A stretch of DNA of 64,000 bases, from contig FOZN01000002.1 in the NCBI GenBank assembly GCA_900114805.1, forward strand, positions 682,001 to 746,000. The letters run 5' to 3'. The first letter of the stretch is position 1, and each line of letters opens with the position of its first letter. A program made the position numbers and the translations under genes. The DNA is from Agrococcus baldri. GTDB taxonomy: Bacteria > Actinomycetota > Actinomycetes > Actinomycetales > Microbacteriaceae. Under the pieces are notes generated by a model. It saw nothing but the letters and a program-made list of their open reading frames with translations. It had not been told where the DNA came from and did not search any database. Below are positions 1 through 8,934 of the stretch, piece by piece.

Positions 1-1
1 G

Positions 2-136
2 CTCAGCGCATCCTACGGCAAGTCGCTGCAGTTCCCCGAGGTCTGGGCGATGGCGCTGTTCATCATGATCGTGGCGATCATCATCAATCAGGGCGTCTCG
101 ATCATCGAGCGCAAGTTGACTGCCTGGTACGACTGA
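2..136 (+). CDS. ABC transporter permease, C-terminal fragment
   Basis: Only the last 44 codons lie in the window. The peptide has one hydrophobic segment (ALFIMIVAIIINQGVSIIE) followed by a positively charged tail, RKLTAWYD, and a stop. This ending is typical of inner-membrane permeases of the SsuC/TauC/ThiX type (BPD_transp_1), where the final transmembrane helix is followed by a short cytoplasmic VERRLLRW-like tail. The permease would pass a small organic solute across the membrane with an ATPase and a binding protein encoded upstream, outside this window. Substrate cannot be told. A hairpin terminator follows directly, so it is the last gene of its operon. Confidence 0.6.
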   Translation, partial: LSASYGKSLQFPEVWAMALFIMIVAIIINQGVSIIERKLTAWYD

Positions 137-149
137 CGGCAACACAGCG

Positions 150-187
150 CGAGCGGCTCGCCTTGGTGGGACGAGGCGGGCCGCTCG
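150..187 (+). terminator. Hairpin terminator after the permease gene
   Basis: The arms CGAGCGGC (150-157) and GCCGCTCG (180-187) are perfectly complementary. Inside them CGCCT (159-163) pairs with AGGCG (174-178). The sequence TATTT follows. It sits 14 bases after the permease stop and faces the convergent lipoprotein gene, so it may serve both strands. Confidence 0.6.
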
Positions 188-238
188 TATTTCGATCGGG
201 GATGCCCGGTCAGTGCGGCATATCGCGCGTGTCGAGCC

Positions 239-1414
239 TCATTGCGCGACGGCCGCGACGAGCACATGCTGCGGCCGCCCGGCGAGCGGGATCTCGCGCA
301 GCTCGCCCGATAACGGGTCGACGAGCGTCAGGCCGTCCCACCAGCCATCGCGCGTGAAGCCGCCGGCGAGCACGGCGCTCCACGGCGCGGCCGAGCCCGA
401 CGCATCCGCCCCTGCATCTCCTGGCCAGATCGCCACCGTCTCGTGGGGGTGCGCGAGCGGGATGACCTGCTCCTCGCCCGTCGCGGGGTCGAGCAGCGAC
501 ACGTTCGGCCCGCCGGTCGCGGTGCCGAACGGGCCGGTGCCGGCGGTGACGAGCGTGCCGTCCGGGGCGGTGGTGATGCCGTGCTGGTGCGAGTTCGAGG
601 TCGTCTCGATGCGCTCGGTCTCGCCGGTGGCGGGGTCGAGCAGCACGGTGACGAGCCCCTGGTAGGGCAGCGCGACGCGGCCGTCGGCGGTGATCGACGC
701 GTAGTGCGGCTTCTCCCAGCCGGCGAAGCCGAGGTTGCCGAACGGGGCGATCTCGACCGCCCGCACCTCCATGGTGTCGGTGTCGACGAGCGACACCGTG
801 TAGCTGTCGTGGTCGATGGTCGCGACCCAGTCGCCCGACGGATCGGCGAGCACATCGAACGGCCGGACGCCCACGTCGGCGCTCGCCACGAACACGCCGT
901 CGTCCACGTCGTAGACCTCGAGCCAGGCCGGGTCGGGCCAGCGGTGCACCGCGACGTACACGCGCTCGCCGTCGGGCGCGACCGCGATGCCGAGCCCGCC
1001 GTCGCGGTACTCGCCGAACGCGACGCCCGCTGGCTGGTGCAGGTAGGGCACGAGCGCAGTGCGGCTGCCGGCGGCGAGGTCGACGATCGCGAGCCCCTCG
1101 GCCGTCGAGACGAACGCCGTGCCGTCATGCGTGGCGACGCCCCACGGCGCTCGACCCACCTCGATGCGATCGAGCAGCGGCTCGGCGGCATCCGGGTCGA
1201 CGACCGCCAGCGCGTTCGAGGCGGCGAGCGTCGCGAGCAGCACGGGGCGGTGAGCGGATGCGTCGGCCGGCTCCGGCGTCGGCGTCGCGGTGGGCGCGGC
1301 GGAAGCGGGCGGCGTGGTCGACGGCTGCGGCGCCGGGGCGAGCCCGCCGGGCGTGCACCCGGCGAGCGCCGCGACGACGAGCAGCGCGAGGCTGGGCAGC
1401 GCCGCGGATCTCAC
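239..1414 (-). CDS. Beta-propeller lipoprotein (YncE/YVTN-like)
   Basis: A 391-residue secreted lipoprotein. The N-terminus is a lipoprotein signal peptide: a short basic start, a hydrophobic stretch and a lipobox LAGC with the lipidated Cys at about residue 20. A Pro/Ala/Thr-rich linker to about residue 55 follows. The rest consists of repeated blades with sequences such as NALAVVDPD, GERVYVAVH, GDWVATIDHDSYTVSLVDTD and TLVTAGTGPFGTA, typical of seven-bladed YncE/lactonase-type propellers. It is therefore anchored outside the membrane and probably binds a ligand or partner. No catalytic residues are evident and no substrate can be assigned. It stands alone, convergent with the ABC permease and in the same direction as the DUF779 gene 42 bases away. 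Confidence 0.7.
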   Translation of the reverse strand: MRSAALPSLALLVVAALAGCTPGGLAPAPQPSTTPPASAAPTATPTPEPADASAHRPVLLATLAASNALAVVDPDAAEPLLDRIEVGRAPWGVATHDGTAFVSTAEGLAIVDLAAGSRTALVPYLHQPAGVAFGEYRDGGLGIAVAPDGERVYVAVHRWPDPAWLEVYDVDDGVFVASADVGVRPFDVLADPSGDWVATIDHDSYTVSLVDTDTMEVRAVEIAPFGNLGFAGWEKPHYASITADGRVALPYQGLVTVLLDPATGETERIETTSNSHQHGITTAPDGTLVTAGTGPFGTATGGPNVSLLDPATGEEQVIPLAHPHETVAIWPGDAGADASGSAAPWSAVLAGGFTRDGWWDGLTLVDPLSGELREIPLAGRPQHVLVAAVAQ

Positions 1415-1456
1415 GCGTCCAGCGTGCCACGCGGGGCCAGTGCAGGCGGGCGCGTC

Positions 1457-1864
1457 TCAGGCCACGGCCGGCGGAGTCAGGAGCCCGAAGTGCTCGACCT
1501 CGTCGTCGGTGAGCATCCGTGACCGGATGAGGAACCGCATCCCCGTCGGCGCCTCGACGGAGAATCCGGCGCCGCGGCCGGTGACGATGTCGATCGTGAG
1601 GTGCGTGAACTTCCAGTACTCGAACTGCGCGGCCGACATGTAGACCTCGATCGGGTCGTCGAGCCCCGCGTCCACCGTGCCCAGCAGCACATCGCCGGGA
1701 CCGGTGATGAACATGCCGAGGGGAAAGCACATGGGCGAGGAGCCGTCGCAGCAGCCGCCCGACTGGTGGAACATGAGCGGCCCGTGCTGGGCGGTGAGCT
1801 GGCGCACCATGGCCGCCGCGTCGTCGGTGATCGCGACGCGGGAGTGGGTGACGGATGCGGTCAT
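1457..1864 (-). CDS. DUF779 family protein beside aldehyde dehydrogenase
   Basis: A 135-residue cytoplasmic protein matching DUF779: the core QHGPLMFHQSGGCCDGSSP near residues 25-45, then a run ending in DDPIEVYMSAAQFEYWKFTH. The clustered cysteines (CCDGSSPMC) suggest a metal- or thiol-dependent role, though no biochemical function is established. In actinobacteria DUF779 genes are commonly found next to acetaldehyde-type dehydrogenases, as here, where the dehydrogenase lies about 105 bases upstream in the same direction. It may assist that enzyme or handle its aldehyde substrate; this is inferred from neighbourhood only. Confidence 0.75.
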   Translation of the reverse strand: MTASVTHSRVAITDDAAAMVRQLTAQHGPLMFHQSGGCCDGSSPMCFPLGMFITGPGDVLLGTVDAGLDDPIEVYMSAAQFEYWKFTHLTIDIVTGRGAGFSVEAPTGMRFLIRSRMLTDDEVEHFGLLTPPAVA

Positions 1865-1970
1865 GGCGCCCTCCCTGCGGGGCCGGCGGGTGGTCGGCGC
1901 GGTCGGCGCCGCTGGAGTGAGGCGTGGCCTGGGCGAGACGGGGTGTCATTCGCCCAGGCCAGCCGGCTGA

Positions 1971-3542
1971 TCAGAAGAAGCCCATCGGCCCTTCTGCGTA
2001 GGAGACCAGCAGGTTCTTCGTCTGCTGGTAGTGCTCGAGCATCTTCAGGTGGTTCTCGCGCCCGATGCCCGACTGCTTGTAGCCGCCGAACGCCGCGTGC
2101 GCGGGGTACTGATGGTACGTGTTCGTCCACACGCGGCCCGCCTCGATGGCGCGGCCGGCGCGGTAGGCGATGTCGCCCGAGCGGCTCCAGACGCCCGCGC
2201 CCAGCCCGTAGAGCGTGTCGTTCGCGATCGAGATGGCGTCGTCGAAGTCGGTGAACCGCGTGACCGACAGCACCGGTCCGAAGATCTCCTCCTGGAAGAT
2301 GCGCATGTCGTTCGTGCCTTCGAACACCGTCGGCGCGACGTAGTAGCCGCCCGAGAGCTCGCCGCCCAGGTCGACTCGCTCGCCGCCGGTGAGCAGCTTC
2401 GCGCCGCCCTCCTTGCCGATGTCGATGTAGCTGAGGATCTTCTCGAGCTGGTCGTTCGACGCCTGCGCGCCGATCATCGTCGTCGGGTCGAGCGGGTTGC
2501 CCTGCGTGATCTTGCCGACCCGCTCGAGCCCGTCGCCGAGCAGCTGGTCGTAGATCGAGCCCTGGATGAGCGCGCGGCTCGGGCACGTGCAGACCTCGCC
2601 GTTGTTGAGCGCGAAGAGCGTGAAGCCCTCGAGGGCCTTGTCGTAGTAGCTGTCGCCCGTGTCGCGCGCGACATCCTCGAAGAACACGTTCGGGCTCTTG
2701 CCGCCCAGCTCGAGCGTCACCGGGATGAGGTTCTGCGACGCGTACTGCATGATGAGGCGCCCGGTGGTCGTCTCACCCGTGAAGGCGACCTTGCGGATGC
2801 GCGGGTGCTGCGCGAGCGGCGCCCCGGCCTCGATGCCGAAGCCGTTCACGACGTTCACGACGCCCGCCGGGATGAGGTCGCCGATGAGCTCCATCAGCAG
2901 CAGGATCGACGCCGGCGTCTGCTCGGCCGGCTTCAGCACGACGCAGTTGCCGGCGGCGAGCGCGGGGGCGAGCTTCCAGGTGGCCATGAGGATGGGGAAG
3001 TTCCAGGGGATGATCTGGCCGACCACGCCGAGCGGCTCGTGGAAGTGGTAGGCCACCGTGTCGCCGTCGAGCTGGCTGAGCGAGCCCTCCTGCGCGCGCA
3101 GCACGCCCGCGAAGTAGCGGAAGTGGTCGGCGGCGAGCGGGATGTCGGCGGCGAGCGTCTCGCGCACAGGCTTGCCGTTCTCCCACGTCTCGGCGACGGC
3201 GATCTGCTCGAGGTTGGCCTCGATGCGGTCGGCGATCCTGTTCAGGATGTTCGCGCGTTCCGTCGGGCTGGTGTGCTTCCAGCTCTCGAAGGCCTTCCAG
3301 GCGGTCTCGACGGCGCGATCGATGTCCTCGCTCGTGCCGCGGCCGACCTCGCAGAAGGGCTTGCCGGTGACGGGGGTGATGTTCTCGAAGTACTGCCCCT
3401 TCACCGGATCGACGACCTCGCCGCCGATGTAGTGGCCGTAGCGGGAGCGGTAGGTGGCGACGGAGCCCTGCTGGCCCGGCGCTGCGTAGACGGCGGGGCC
3501 CTGGGCCTCGCCGGTCTGGACGTCATCCTCGACGATGGTCAT
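1971..3542 (-). CDS. NAD-dependent aldehyde dehydrogenase (ExaC/AldA type)
   Basis: A 523-residue aldehyde dehydrogenase that should oxidise short aliphatic aldehydes such as acetaldehyde to the acid. The motif LELGGKSPN holds the general-base Glu, and GEVCTCPSR holds the nucleophile at about Cys318. The region [20 protein letters not shown] is the usual cofactor pocket. The CTCPS form and the C-terminal [14 protein letters not shown] ending are typical of the acetaldehyde dehydrogenase ExaC/AldA group. The reading frame is open further upstream, but I chose the ATG at 3542 because AAGGAG lies six bases before it and the family homology starts there. It sits between DUF779 and a GAF-domain regulator that probably controls it. 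Confidence 0.9.
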   Translation of the reverse strand: MTIVEDDVQTGEAQGPAVYAAPGQQGSVATYRSRYGHYIGGEVVDPVKGQYFENITPVTGKPFCEVGRGTSEDIDRAVETAWKAFESWKHTSPTERANILNRIADRIEANLEQIAVAETWENGKPVRETLAADIPLAADHFRYFAGVLRAQEGSLSQLDGDTVAYHFHEPLGVVGQIIPWNFPILMATWKLAPALAAGNCVVLKPAEQTPASILLLMELIGDLIPAGVVNVVNGFGIEAGAPLAQHPRIRKVAFTGETTTGRLIMQYASQNLIPVTLELGGKSPNVFFEDVARDTGDSYYDKALEGFTLFALNNGEVCTCPSRALIQGSIYDQLLGDGLERVGKITQGNPLDPTTMIGAQASNDQLEKILSYIDIGKEGGAKLLTGGERVDLGGELSGGYYVAPTVFEGTNDMRIFQEEIFGPVLSVTRFTDFDDAISIANDTLYGLGAGVWSRSGDIAYRAGRAIEAGRVWTNTYHQYPAHAAFGGYKQSGIGRENHLKMLEHYQQTKNLLVSYAEGPMGFF

Positions 3543-3623
3543 CGCGGTCTCCTTCGACTCGGCAGGACGCGTCGCGACGGGGAGCCGCGACGGTGCGGTT
3601 GCTGCGCACGCTACGCAGGCGCA

Positions 3624-3639
3624 CGTTGCATCCCGTTGC
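3624..3639 (-). promoter_or_regulatory. CGTTGC direct repeats upstream of aldehyde dehydrogenase
   Basis: CGTTGC occurs at 3624-3629 and again at 3634-3639, exactly one helical turn (10 bp) apart, with a related GGTTGC near 3597-3602. They lie in the 144-base gap between the dehydrogenase start and the end of the regulator gene. The spacing suits binding of an activator on one face of the DNA. This is inference from pattern only. Confidence 0.3.
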
Positions 3640-3686
3640 GCGCCGGGTTCGCCGGCGCTGCGCGCGCTGCTCGACGAGCGGGGCAA

Positions 3687-5000
3687 CTACTCCAGCCGCT
3701 GCAGCCTCGCCACCAGCCCCGCACGTCGCGGCGAGCGCGCCGGAAGCATCCGCAGGCACTGGCGCAGCAGCTCGACATCGTCGGCACCGGCGGCCGTGTC
3801 GGCGAACGCGAGCAGCAAATCCACCCCCGCCTCCGTCATCAGCGATTCGCGCAGCGCGGCGAGCGCCGTCTCGCGCAGCTCCTCGACTCCCGGCGCGCGC
3901 GAGCCGGGCAGCGCGTCGCCGGGGTAGGCGGCCAGCGCCACCCGATGCGCACCGCGGTCGAGCAGCGAGAGCATCTGCTGCAGGTCGGTCTCGAGCGGCG
4001 CCTCCAGCCGATAGGGGCGAGAGGCGGGCACGAGGTGCGGGGCGGCCTCGCCGAGCACGCGCTTGAGGCGCACCATCTCCGGCCGCAGCGACTCGGAGCC
4101 GGGGTCGCCGTAGACCAGCTCGGCGAGGCGATCGCCCGCGAGCCCCTGCCGGTGGGTGGCGAGCATGAGCAGCAGCTCTGCGTGCCGCTCGCTGAGCTCG
4201 ACCGCGCGCTCGCCCTCCTCGCCGCGCAGCTCGAGCACCGCGAGGTCGCGGCCGAGCACCCGCAGCGTGGAGGTCGGCACCCGCGGGGTCGCGCGGCGGG
4301 CGGGGCGGGACGTCGAGCGCCTGGGCTGCTCGCTGCGGGCGCGCAGTCTGGCGACCAGCAGCTCGCCCTCGACGGCGCGCGCGGTGGCGTCGACCAGCAG
4401 CTGCGCCTGCGCGGTCGCAGCCTCCGGCCCGCCCGTCACGTCCAGCACGCCCAGGATGCGCCGGGTCTCGGGATCGCGCACGGGCGCGGCGGTGCACGAC
4501 CACGGCTGCACGAGCCGGTTGTAGTGCTCGGGGCCGTGGATCTGCACCGAGCGGTCGAGCGCGAGGGCCGTGCCCGGCGCGGAGGTGCCGACGACGTCCT
4601 CCGACCAGTTCGCGCCTTCGACGAAGCCCATGTCGCCGGTGAGGGCGCGCACACGCCGATCGCCCTCGACCCACAGGAGGCGACCGGAGGCATCCCCCAG
4701 TGCCACCACGACACCCGAGTCGAGCGCGTCGCCCGGCAGCAGCAGCGAGCGGATCAGCTCGAGCGCGCCGGCGAGCGGATGCGCGCTGCGGTAGGCGGCG
4801 AGCGCCTCGGCATCGAGCTCGAGCGTCGGGGCGCCCTCGACGCCTGCCAGGCTCGTGAGCGAGCGGCCCCAGCTGTCCCGCACGAGCTGGCGGACGGCCG
4901 CGAGGCGCGGATCGTCCGGGTTGCCGGCGACGAGCTCGTCGTGGGCGCGCTCGACCAGCAGTCGGGAGGCGCCGTCGCGCGGCTCCGTCCATGTGGGCAT
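3687..5000 (-). CDS. GAF-domain transcriptional regulator with winged helix
   Basis: A 437-residue cytoplasmic regulator. Residues about 10-60 and the GAF-like sensor region to about 220 (VVVALGDASGRLLWVEGD, MGFVEGANWSEDVVGTSAPG, HYNRLVQPWSCTAAPVRDP) match the sensor half of AcoR-like activators of acetoin, alcohol and aldehyde genes. No sigma-54 AAA domain follows. Instead residues about 265-350 look like an OmpR/SARP winged helix (LSERHAELLLMLATH, LAELVYGD, LRPEMVRLKRVLG), with a helical tail resembling a BTAD domain. It lies upstream of, and in the same direction as, the aldehyde dehydrogenase, so it probably senses a small effector and regulates that gene. The family is well known in Microbacteriaceae; the effector is not known. 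Confidence 0.75.
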   Translation of the reverse strand: MPTWTEPRDGASRLLVERAHDELVAGNPDDPRLAAVRQLVRDSWGRSLTSLAGVEGAPTLELDAEALAAYRSAHPLAGALELIRSLLLPGDALDSGVVVALGDASGRLLWVEGDRRVRALTGDMGFVEGANWSEDVVGTSAPGTALALDRSVQIHGPEHYNRLVQPWSCTAAPVRDPETRRILGVLDVTGGPEAATAQAQLLVDATARAVEGELLVARLRARSEQPRRSTSRPARRATPRVPTSTLRVLGRDLAVLELRGEEGERAVELSERHAELLLMLATHRQGLAGDRLAELVYGDPGSESLRPEMVRLKRVLGEAAPHLVPASRPYRLEAPLETDLQQMLSLLDRGAHRVALAAYPGDALPGSRAPGVEELRETALAALRESLMTEAGVDLLLAFADTAAGADDVELLRQCLRMLPARSPRRAGLVARLQRLE

Positions 5001-5049
5001 GGGGCTCCGTTCGCCGTCGGGGAGCGTGGCGCCAGTGTAGCCGCGGCGC

Positions 5050-6555
5050 TCAGCGGTCGAGCCCCATCGGCGCGACCAGCAGGCCGCGGTCCTCCCGCAT
5101 CCAGATCTGGCCGGTCTCGCGATGCTCGGCGCGGGTGGCGAAGCGGTAGCGGTAGACGCGCGCCCGCACCGCCTCCGGCCGCTCGCCGTCGAAGGGGTCG
5201 TGGCCGAGCAGCCGCAGCGTCGCCGGGTCGGCCTCGAGCAGCTTCACGAGCAGCTCGCGGAACCACGGGCCGTGCGAGCCGAGCGCCAGGAACCACATCA
5301 GCCAGTCGAGCCGCAGGTGGTACGGCGCGAACCAGCCGGGCACGCGGCGCACGTCGCCGGGCTTGCCCTTGAAGCCGTACTCCAGCCACTCGTGCTCGGC
5401 CGACGCATCCAGCGTGCCCTCGATGACGATCTCATCGCGGTGCTTCGTGACGGTGCCGAAGGCGCCGTAGGCGTTCGCGAGCCGCAGCCGGTTGAACGAG
5501 GCGTTCATGAGCTGGCGGCGCGAGAAGAGGTTGCGCACCGACGGGATCGACAGCCAGAGATAGGCGAGGAAGACGAGCACGACGAGGATGCTGAACCACA
5601 CGGGCGTCGGCTCGTACGCGCGCGCCGGTGGCCAGGCGGGCAGCAGCCACGCCACCGCGCGGTCGTCGACGGCGGCGAAGGCGACCACGATCGTGATCCA
5701 GTTGAGCCAGGCGAAGTTGCCCGTGACGATCAGCCAGAGCTGCGTGAGGATCATGACGGCGGCAGCGCCGGCGGCGACGGCGGCGAAGACGATGGCCGCA
5801 GTGTCGGCGGCGGCGCTCGCGATCAGCGACCCGAGCACCGCGACGACCAGCACCCACGGCGCGACGAGCTGCGCGAGATGGTTGCCGACCACCTCGCCCT
5901 TGTGGAACCAGCGCGGCAGCAGGTGCGCGGTGCGGCTGAGCGGCCCCGGCATCGGCTGCGTCTCGTGGTGGTAGGTGAGCGCGGTCAGGTCGCGCCACTC
6001 GTGGCCGCCGCGGATCTTGATCATGCCGGCGCCGAACTCCAGCCGGAACACCAGCCACACGACCAGCAGCAGCGTCAGGGTCGGGGGAGCGGTGCTGTTC
6101 GAGCCGAGGAAGGCGACGAGGAAGCCCGCCTCGCACAGCAGCAGCTCCCAGCCGAAGCCGTAGAAGACCTGACCGATGGGGAGGATCGAGAGGTAGACGA
6201 TCCAGAGCGCCAGGAACGCGAGCATCGGCAGCCACGGCGGGCCCAGTTGCGGCAGGCCTGCGACAAGGGCGAGCGCGATCGCGATGCAGATGAGGCAGAG
6301 GATGCGCAGGAAGCGATCCGAGTAGTGCCAGCGGAAGATGGTGGGCTGGCCCTCGATCGCCCTGGACTCGAGCGCGCGCGGGGCGGGCAGCAGTCCGCGC
6401 TCGCCCAGCAGCGCCGGGAACTGCAGCAGCGTCGAGAGGAACGCGACGGCGAAGATCGCCGCGGTGCCGCGCTGGATGACCTGGCGGGCGAGCTCGGCGT
6501 GCGGGGCGTCGAGCCAGGCGGCCACTGCGGTCCAATCCAGCGCCGTCCCGTCCAT
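5050..6555 (-). CDS. Lipase maturation factor family membrane protein
   Basis: A 501-residue polytopic membrane protein of the LMF1/LMF2-like family. About eight to ten hydrophobic segments fill residues 25-350. The family-specific stretch RLEFGAGMIKIRGGHEWRDL lies near residue 170, followed by TALTYHHETQPMPGPLS. The C-terminal part (EIVIEGTLD, WLEYGFKGKPGDVRRVPGWF, YHLRLDWLMWFLALG) is the conserved soluble domain. In animals LMF1 helps lipase folding in the ER; the bacterial role is not established. It stands alone, 50 bases from the regulator gene upstream of the aldehyde dehydrogenase. The start at 6555 has no strong ribosome-binding site but gives the full family length. Confidence 0.8.
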   Translation of the reverse strand: MDGTALDWTAVAAWLDAPHAELARQVIQRGTAAIFAVAFLSTLLQFPALLGERGLLPAPRALESRAIEGQPTIFRWHYSDRFLRILCLICIAIALALVAGLPQLGPPWLPMLAFLALWIVYLSILPIGQVFYGFGWELLLCEAGFLVAFLGSNSTAPPTLTLLLVVWLVFRLEFGAGMIKIRGGHEWRDLTALTYHHETQPMPGPLSRTAHLLPRWFHKGEVVGNHLAQLVAPWVLVVAVLGSLIASAAADTAAIVFAAVAAGAAAVMILTQLWLIVTGNFAWLNWITIVVAFAAVDDRAVAWLLPAWPPARAYEPTPVWFSILVVLVFLAYLWLSIPSVRNLFSRRQLMNASFNRLRLANAYGAFGTVTKHRDEIVIEGTLDASAEHEWLEYGFKGKPGDVRRVPGWFAPYHLRLDWLMWFLALGSHGPWFRELLVKLLEADPATLRLLGHDPFDGERPEAVRARVYRYRFATRAEHRETGQIWMREDRGLLVAPMGLDR

Positions 6556-6748
6556 GCGTCACCTCCGTGTCGGGATCACCGCTAGCGTTCCGCGTCGCGG
6601 CCGGGCAGGCAAGGGCCGAGGCGCCGAGCGCGCCTCGGCGTCGCGCGACGCGCTCGAGCGGGCGGCTCAGCGTTCGCGCGAGGTTCGCCGAGAGGTCGGT
6701 CAACCGGCCGGAATCCGGCATACGCTCCGGGCACGGATTGGAGTCACG

Positions 6749-7345
6749 ATGCACCGCAGATCGTTCACCGGCGCCCTCACCGCGGCCGCCGCGCTCGCGA
6801 CCGTGCTCGCCCTCACCGCGTGCGGGCCGGGGTCCGACCCCGAGCCCGGGACCGCATCCGACACCCCGGGCTCGAGCGCGGGACCCTCGGGCGCGGCGGC
6901 ACCGCCGGCCGAGGGGGAGGGCGCTGCGAACGAGGAGCCGCCGCAGAGCTCGCCCGAGTCGTGCGAGTCGGCGCTGCTGAGCCATTTCGCCGAGCAGCGG
7001 CCCATGCAGGGCATGATCGACGACCAGGTGCAGGTGCACGGCGTCGTCGACATGCTGTTCCCCGACGCCCCGACCTGCCACATCTCCTACGTCGAGGCCG
7101 AGCGGCGCTGGGTCGTGATGGTGTGGTTCGACGCGCCGCAGAACGCCACCGCCACCATCGACGGCCTCACCGAGCAGGGCTGGAGCGCGAGCGAGTCGGC
7201 GGAGGCCGGCTACACCGCCACCGTGCTCGAGAAGGACGGCGCACCGGTCGAGGTGCACCCGATCGGCAAGGACAACACCGAGAGCCCGATCGGGCAGCTG
7301 TGGAACGGGGTCGACGTGACGATGGTCAAGGTGTGGCTGCCGTGA
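6749..7345 (+). CDS. Small secreted lipoprotein, unknown function
   Basis: A 198-residue protein with a lipoprotein signal peptide (basic MHRRSFTG start, hydrophobic Ala/Leu stretch, lipobox LTAC with Cys near residue 25), then a Pro/Gly/Glu-rich linker to about residue 70. The folded part contains two more cysteines (SPESCESAL, APTCHISYV) that could form a disulfide, and ends NGVDVTMVKVWLP. I do not recognise the domain. The ATG at 6749 is chosen because TTGGAG lies six bases upstream and the signal peptide begins there; the frame is open much further upstream. It is divergent from the membrane protein gene and has no co-directional partner. Confidence 0.65.
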   Translation: MHRRSFTGALTAAAALATVLALTACGPGSDPEPGTASDTPGSSAGPSGAAAPPAEGEGAANEEPPQSSPESCESALLSHFAEQRPMQGMIDDQVQVHGVVDMLFPDAPTCHISYVEAERRWVVMVWFDAPQNATATIDGLTEQGWSASESAEAGYTATVLEKDGAPVEVHPIGKDNTESPIGQLWNGVDVTMVKVWLP

Positions 7346-7380
7346 TGGTCGGGGAGCCGGCCGGCGTCGGCGGGCGGTCG

Positions 7381-7515
7381 TCAGTTCACCGGTAGCACGC
7401 GCACGCCGCGCTCGCGTGCGATCTGTGCGAGGCGGCGCTGCTGCAGGTGGTACACCTGCCAGATCGCGATGCCTGGGCGTTGCCGCCGTCCACAGGTGGG
7501 TTCGATGGCTGCTGA
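7381..7515 (-). other. 45-codon open tail without a start; possible gene remnant
   Basis: Directly after the TAG stop of the oxidoreductase gene (7516-7518), the same frame stays open for 45 codons to a TGA at 7381. It reads like a normal protein end (IAIWQVYHLQQRRLAQIARE, then GVRVLPVN). It has no start codon with a ribosome-binding site. It could be the tail of a lost gene, a read-through extension, or chance. I could not match it to a family. Confidence 0.2.
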
Positions 7516-8934
7516 CTAGGCGCCGAGATCCTTGAGCACCGCGTGCGCCGCATGCCAGCCGCTCATGCCGTGCACGCCGCCGCCGGGCGGGGTCGAGGAG
7601 GAGCAGAGGTAGACGCTGCCGTCCATCGGCACGCGGTAGGGCTTGAGCGGTCGCGGCCGCAGCAGCTGCTGCGTGCCGCCGATCGAGCCGCCGCCGATCG
7701 AGCCGCCCACGAGGTTCGAGTTCCACAGCTCGAGCGCCGCCGGAGGCGACGAGCGCCGCTCGAGCACGCGCTCGCCGAAGCCGGGGGCGAAGCGCTCGAT
7801 CTGCGCCTCGATGTGGGCGGATGCGTCGCCCGGCCAGGCGTGCGGCACGTGCGCGTAGGCCCACACCAGGTGCTTCCCGGCAGGAGCCCGCTCCGGGTCG
7901 GCGACGGTCGGCTGGGTGAGCAGCACGAACGGCCGCTCTGGCATGCGGCCGGCGGCGACGTCGCGCTCGGCCGCGGCGATCTCGGGCAGTGTGCCGCCCA
8001 CGTGCACGGAGCCCGCGCGGGCGACGCGCTCGTCCTCCCACGGCACCGGGCCGTCGAGCAGCAGGTCGAGCTTGGAGACTGCGGGGCCGTACTTCCAGCC
8101 GGCCATCCGCTTCGCATAGGGGCCCGCGAGCCGGTCGCCCGCGAGCCGCAGCAGCTGGCGCGGGGTGATGTCGAGCAGGACGACGTCCGCCGCCGGCAGC
8201 TGCGCGAGGTCGGTGACTTCGACGCCCGTCTCGATGCGGGCGCCGGCGGCCTCGGCGACGCGACGCAGCGCATCCGCCACCGATTGCGACCCGCCCTTCG
8301 CGAACGGCCAGCCGGCCGAGTGGCCGACCCCGCCGAAGGCGATGCCGAAGGCGCTGGTGAGCGGCATGCCCAGCGGCAGCGTCGCGTGGGTGGCGTTGCC
8401 GGCGAAGAGCGCCCGCGCGGCGCCGGAGCGGAAGATCGCCGGGGCGAGCAGGCTGGTCGGCCAGGCGCCGCGCACGCCGATGCGCGCCAGGTGCAGCGGG
8501 CGCTCGGGCCACGGGAGGATGGGGGAGAGGATGCTCGCTGCCGTCGCGTAGGGATCCTCGGTGGCGGGTGCGTGCAGGCGCAGCCAGGCGTCGCGGTCGA
8601 CGCCGAGTTCGCGGGCGGTCTGCTCGGCGTCGCGGTGCAGGATGGCGGCCCGGCCGCCGGGCAGCGGGTGCGCCATCGGGTAGTCGGCGTGCACCCACTC
8701 GAGCCCGTGCTGCTCGAGGCCGAGCGCGCGGAAGGCGGGGCTGGTGACGCCGAACGGATGCGCCGCGGCACCCAGATCGATGAGCGACTGCTCGCCGAAG
8801 GCGGGGGCGGATGCGCTGGCGCCGCCGACGTGGTCGAGCCGTTCCAGCACGGTCACCTCGAGCCCCGCCCGGGCGAGCACCGCCGCGGCGGTGAGGCCGT
8901 TCGGGCCGGCGCCGACGATGACGGCGGAGGTCAC
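7516..8934 (-). CDS. Phytoene-desaturase-family FAD oxidoreductase
   Basis: A 472-residue NAD(P)/FAD-dependent oxidoreductase. The N-terminus VIVGAGPNGLTAAAVLARAG is the dinucleotide-binding GxGxxG motif with ERLDHVGG following, as in the CrtI/CrtN and pyridine nucleotide-disulfide superfamily. The C-terminus VYLCSSSTPPGGGVHGMSGW is the second FAD-binding motif of the phytoene-desaturase-like group. It may desaturate or oxidise a lipid or isoprenoid, but no carotenoid genes are near, so the substrate is open. Translation most likely starts at GTG 8934, which overlaps the TGA of the upstream gene (GTGA), indicating coupling with that small helical protein. Confidence 0.8.
   Translation of the reverse strand: MTSAVIVGAGPNGLTAAAVLARAGLEVTVLERLDHVGGASASAPAFGEQSLIDLGAAAHPFGVTSPAFRALGLEQHGLEWVHADYPMAHPLPGGRAAILHRDAEQTARELGVDRDAWLRLHAPATEDPYATAASILSPILPWPERPLHLARIGVRGAWPTSLLAPAIFRSGAARALFAGNATHATLPLGMPLTSAFGIAFGGVGHSAGWPFAKGGSQSVADALRRVAEAAGARIETGVEVTDLAQLPAADVVLLDITPRQLLRLAGDRLAGPYAKRMAGWKYGPAVSKLDLLLDGPVPWEDERVARAGSVHVGGTLPEIAAAERDVAAGRMPERPFVLLTQPTVADPERAPAGKHLVWAYAHVPHAWPGDASAHIEAQIERFAPGFGERVLERRSSPPAALELWNSNLVGGSIGGGSIGGTQQLLRPRPLKPYRVPMDGSVYLCSSSTPPGGGVHGMSGWHAAHAVLKDLGA

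Noticed and set aside
2031-5372. Very long open frame on the plus strand antisense to the aldehyde dehydrogenase and its regulator
   Set aside because: It is antisense to two clearly homologous genes, has an Arg/Ala/Asp/Val-biased composition typical of GC-rich shadow frames, and shows no motif.
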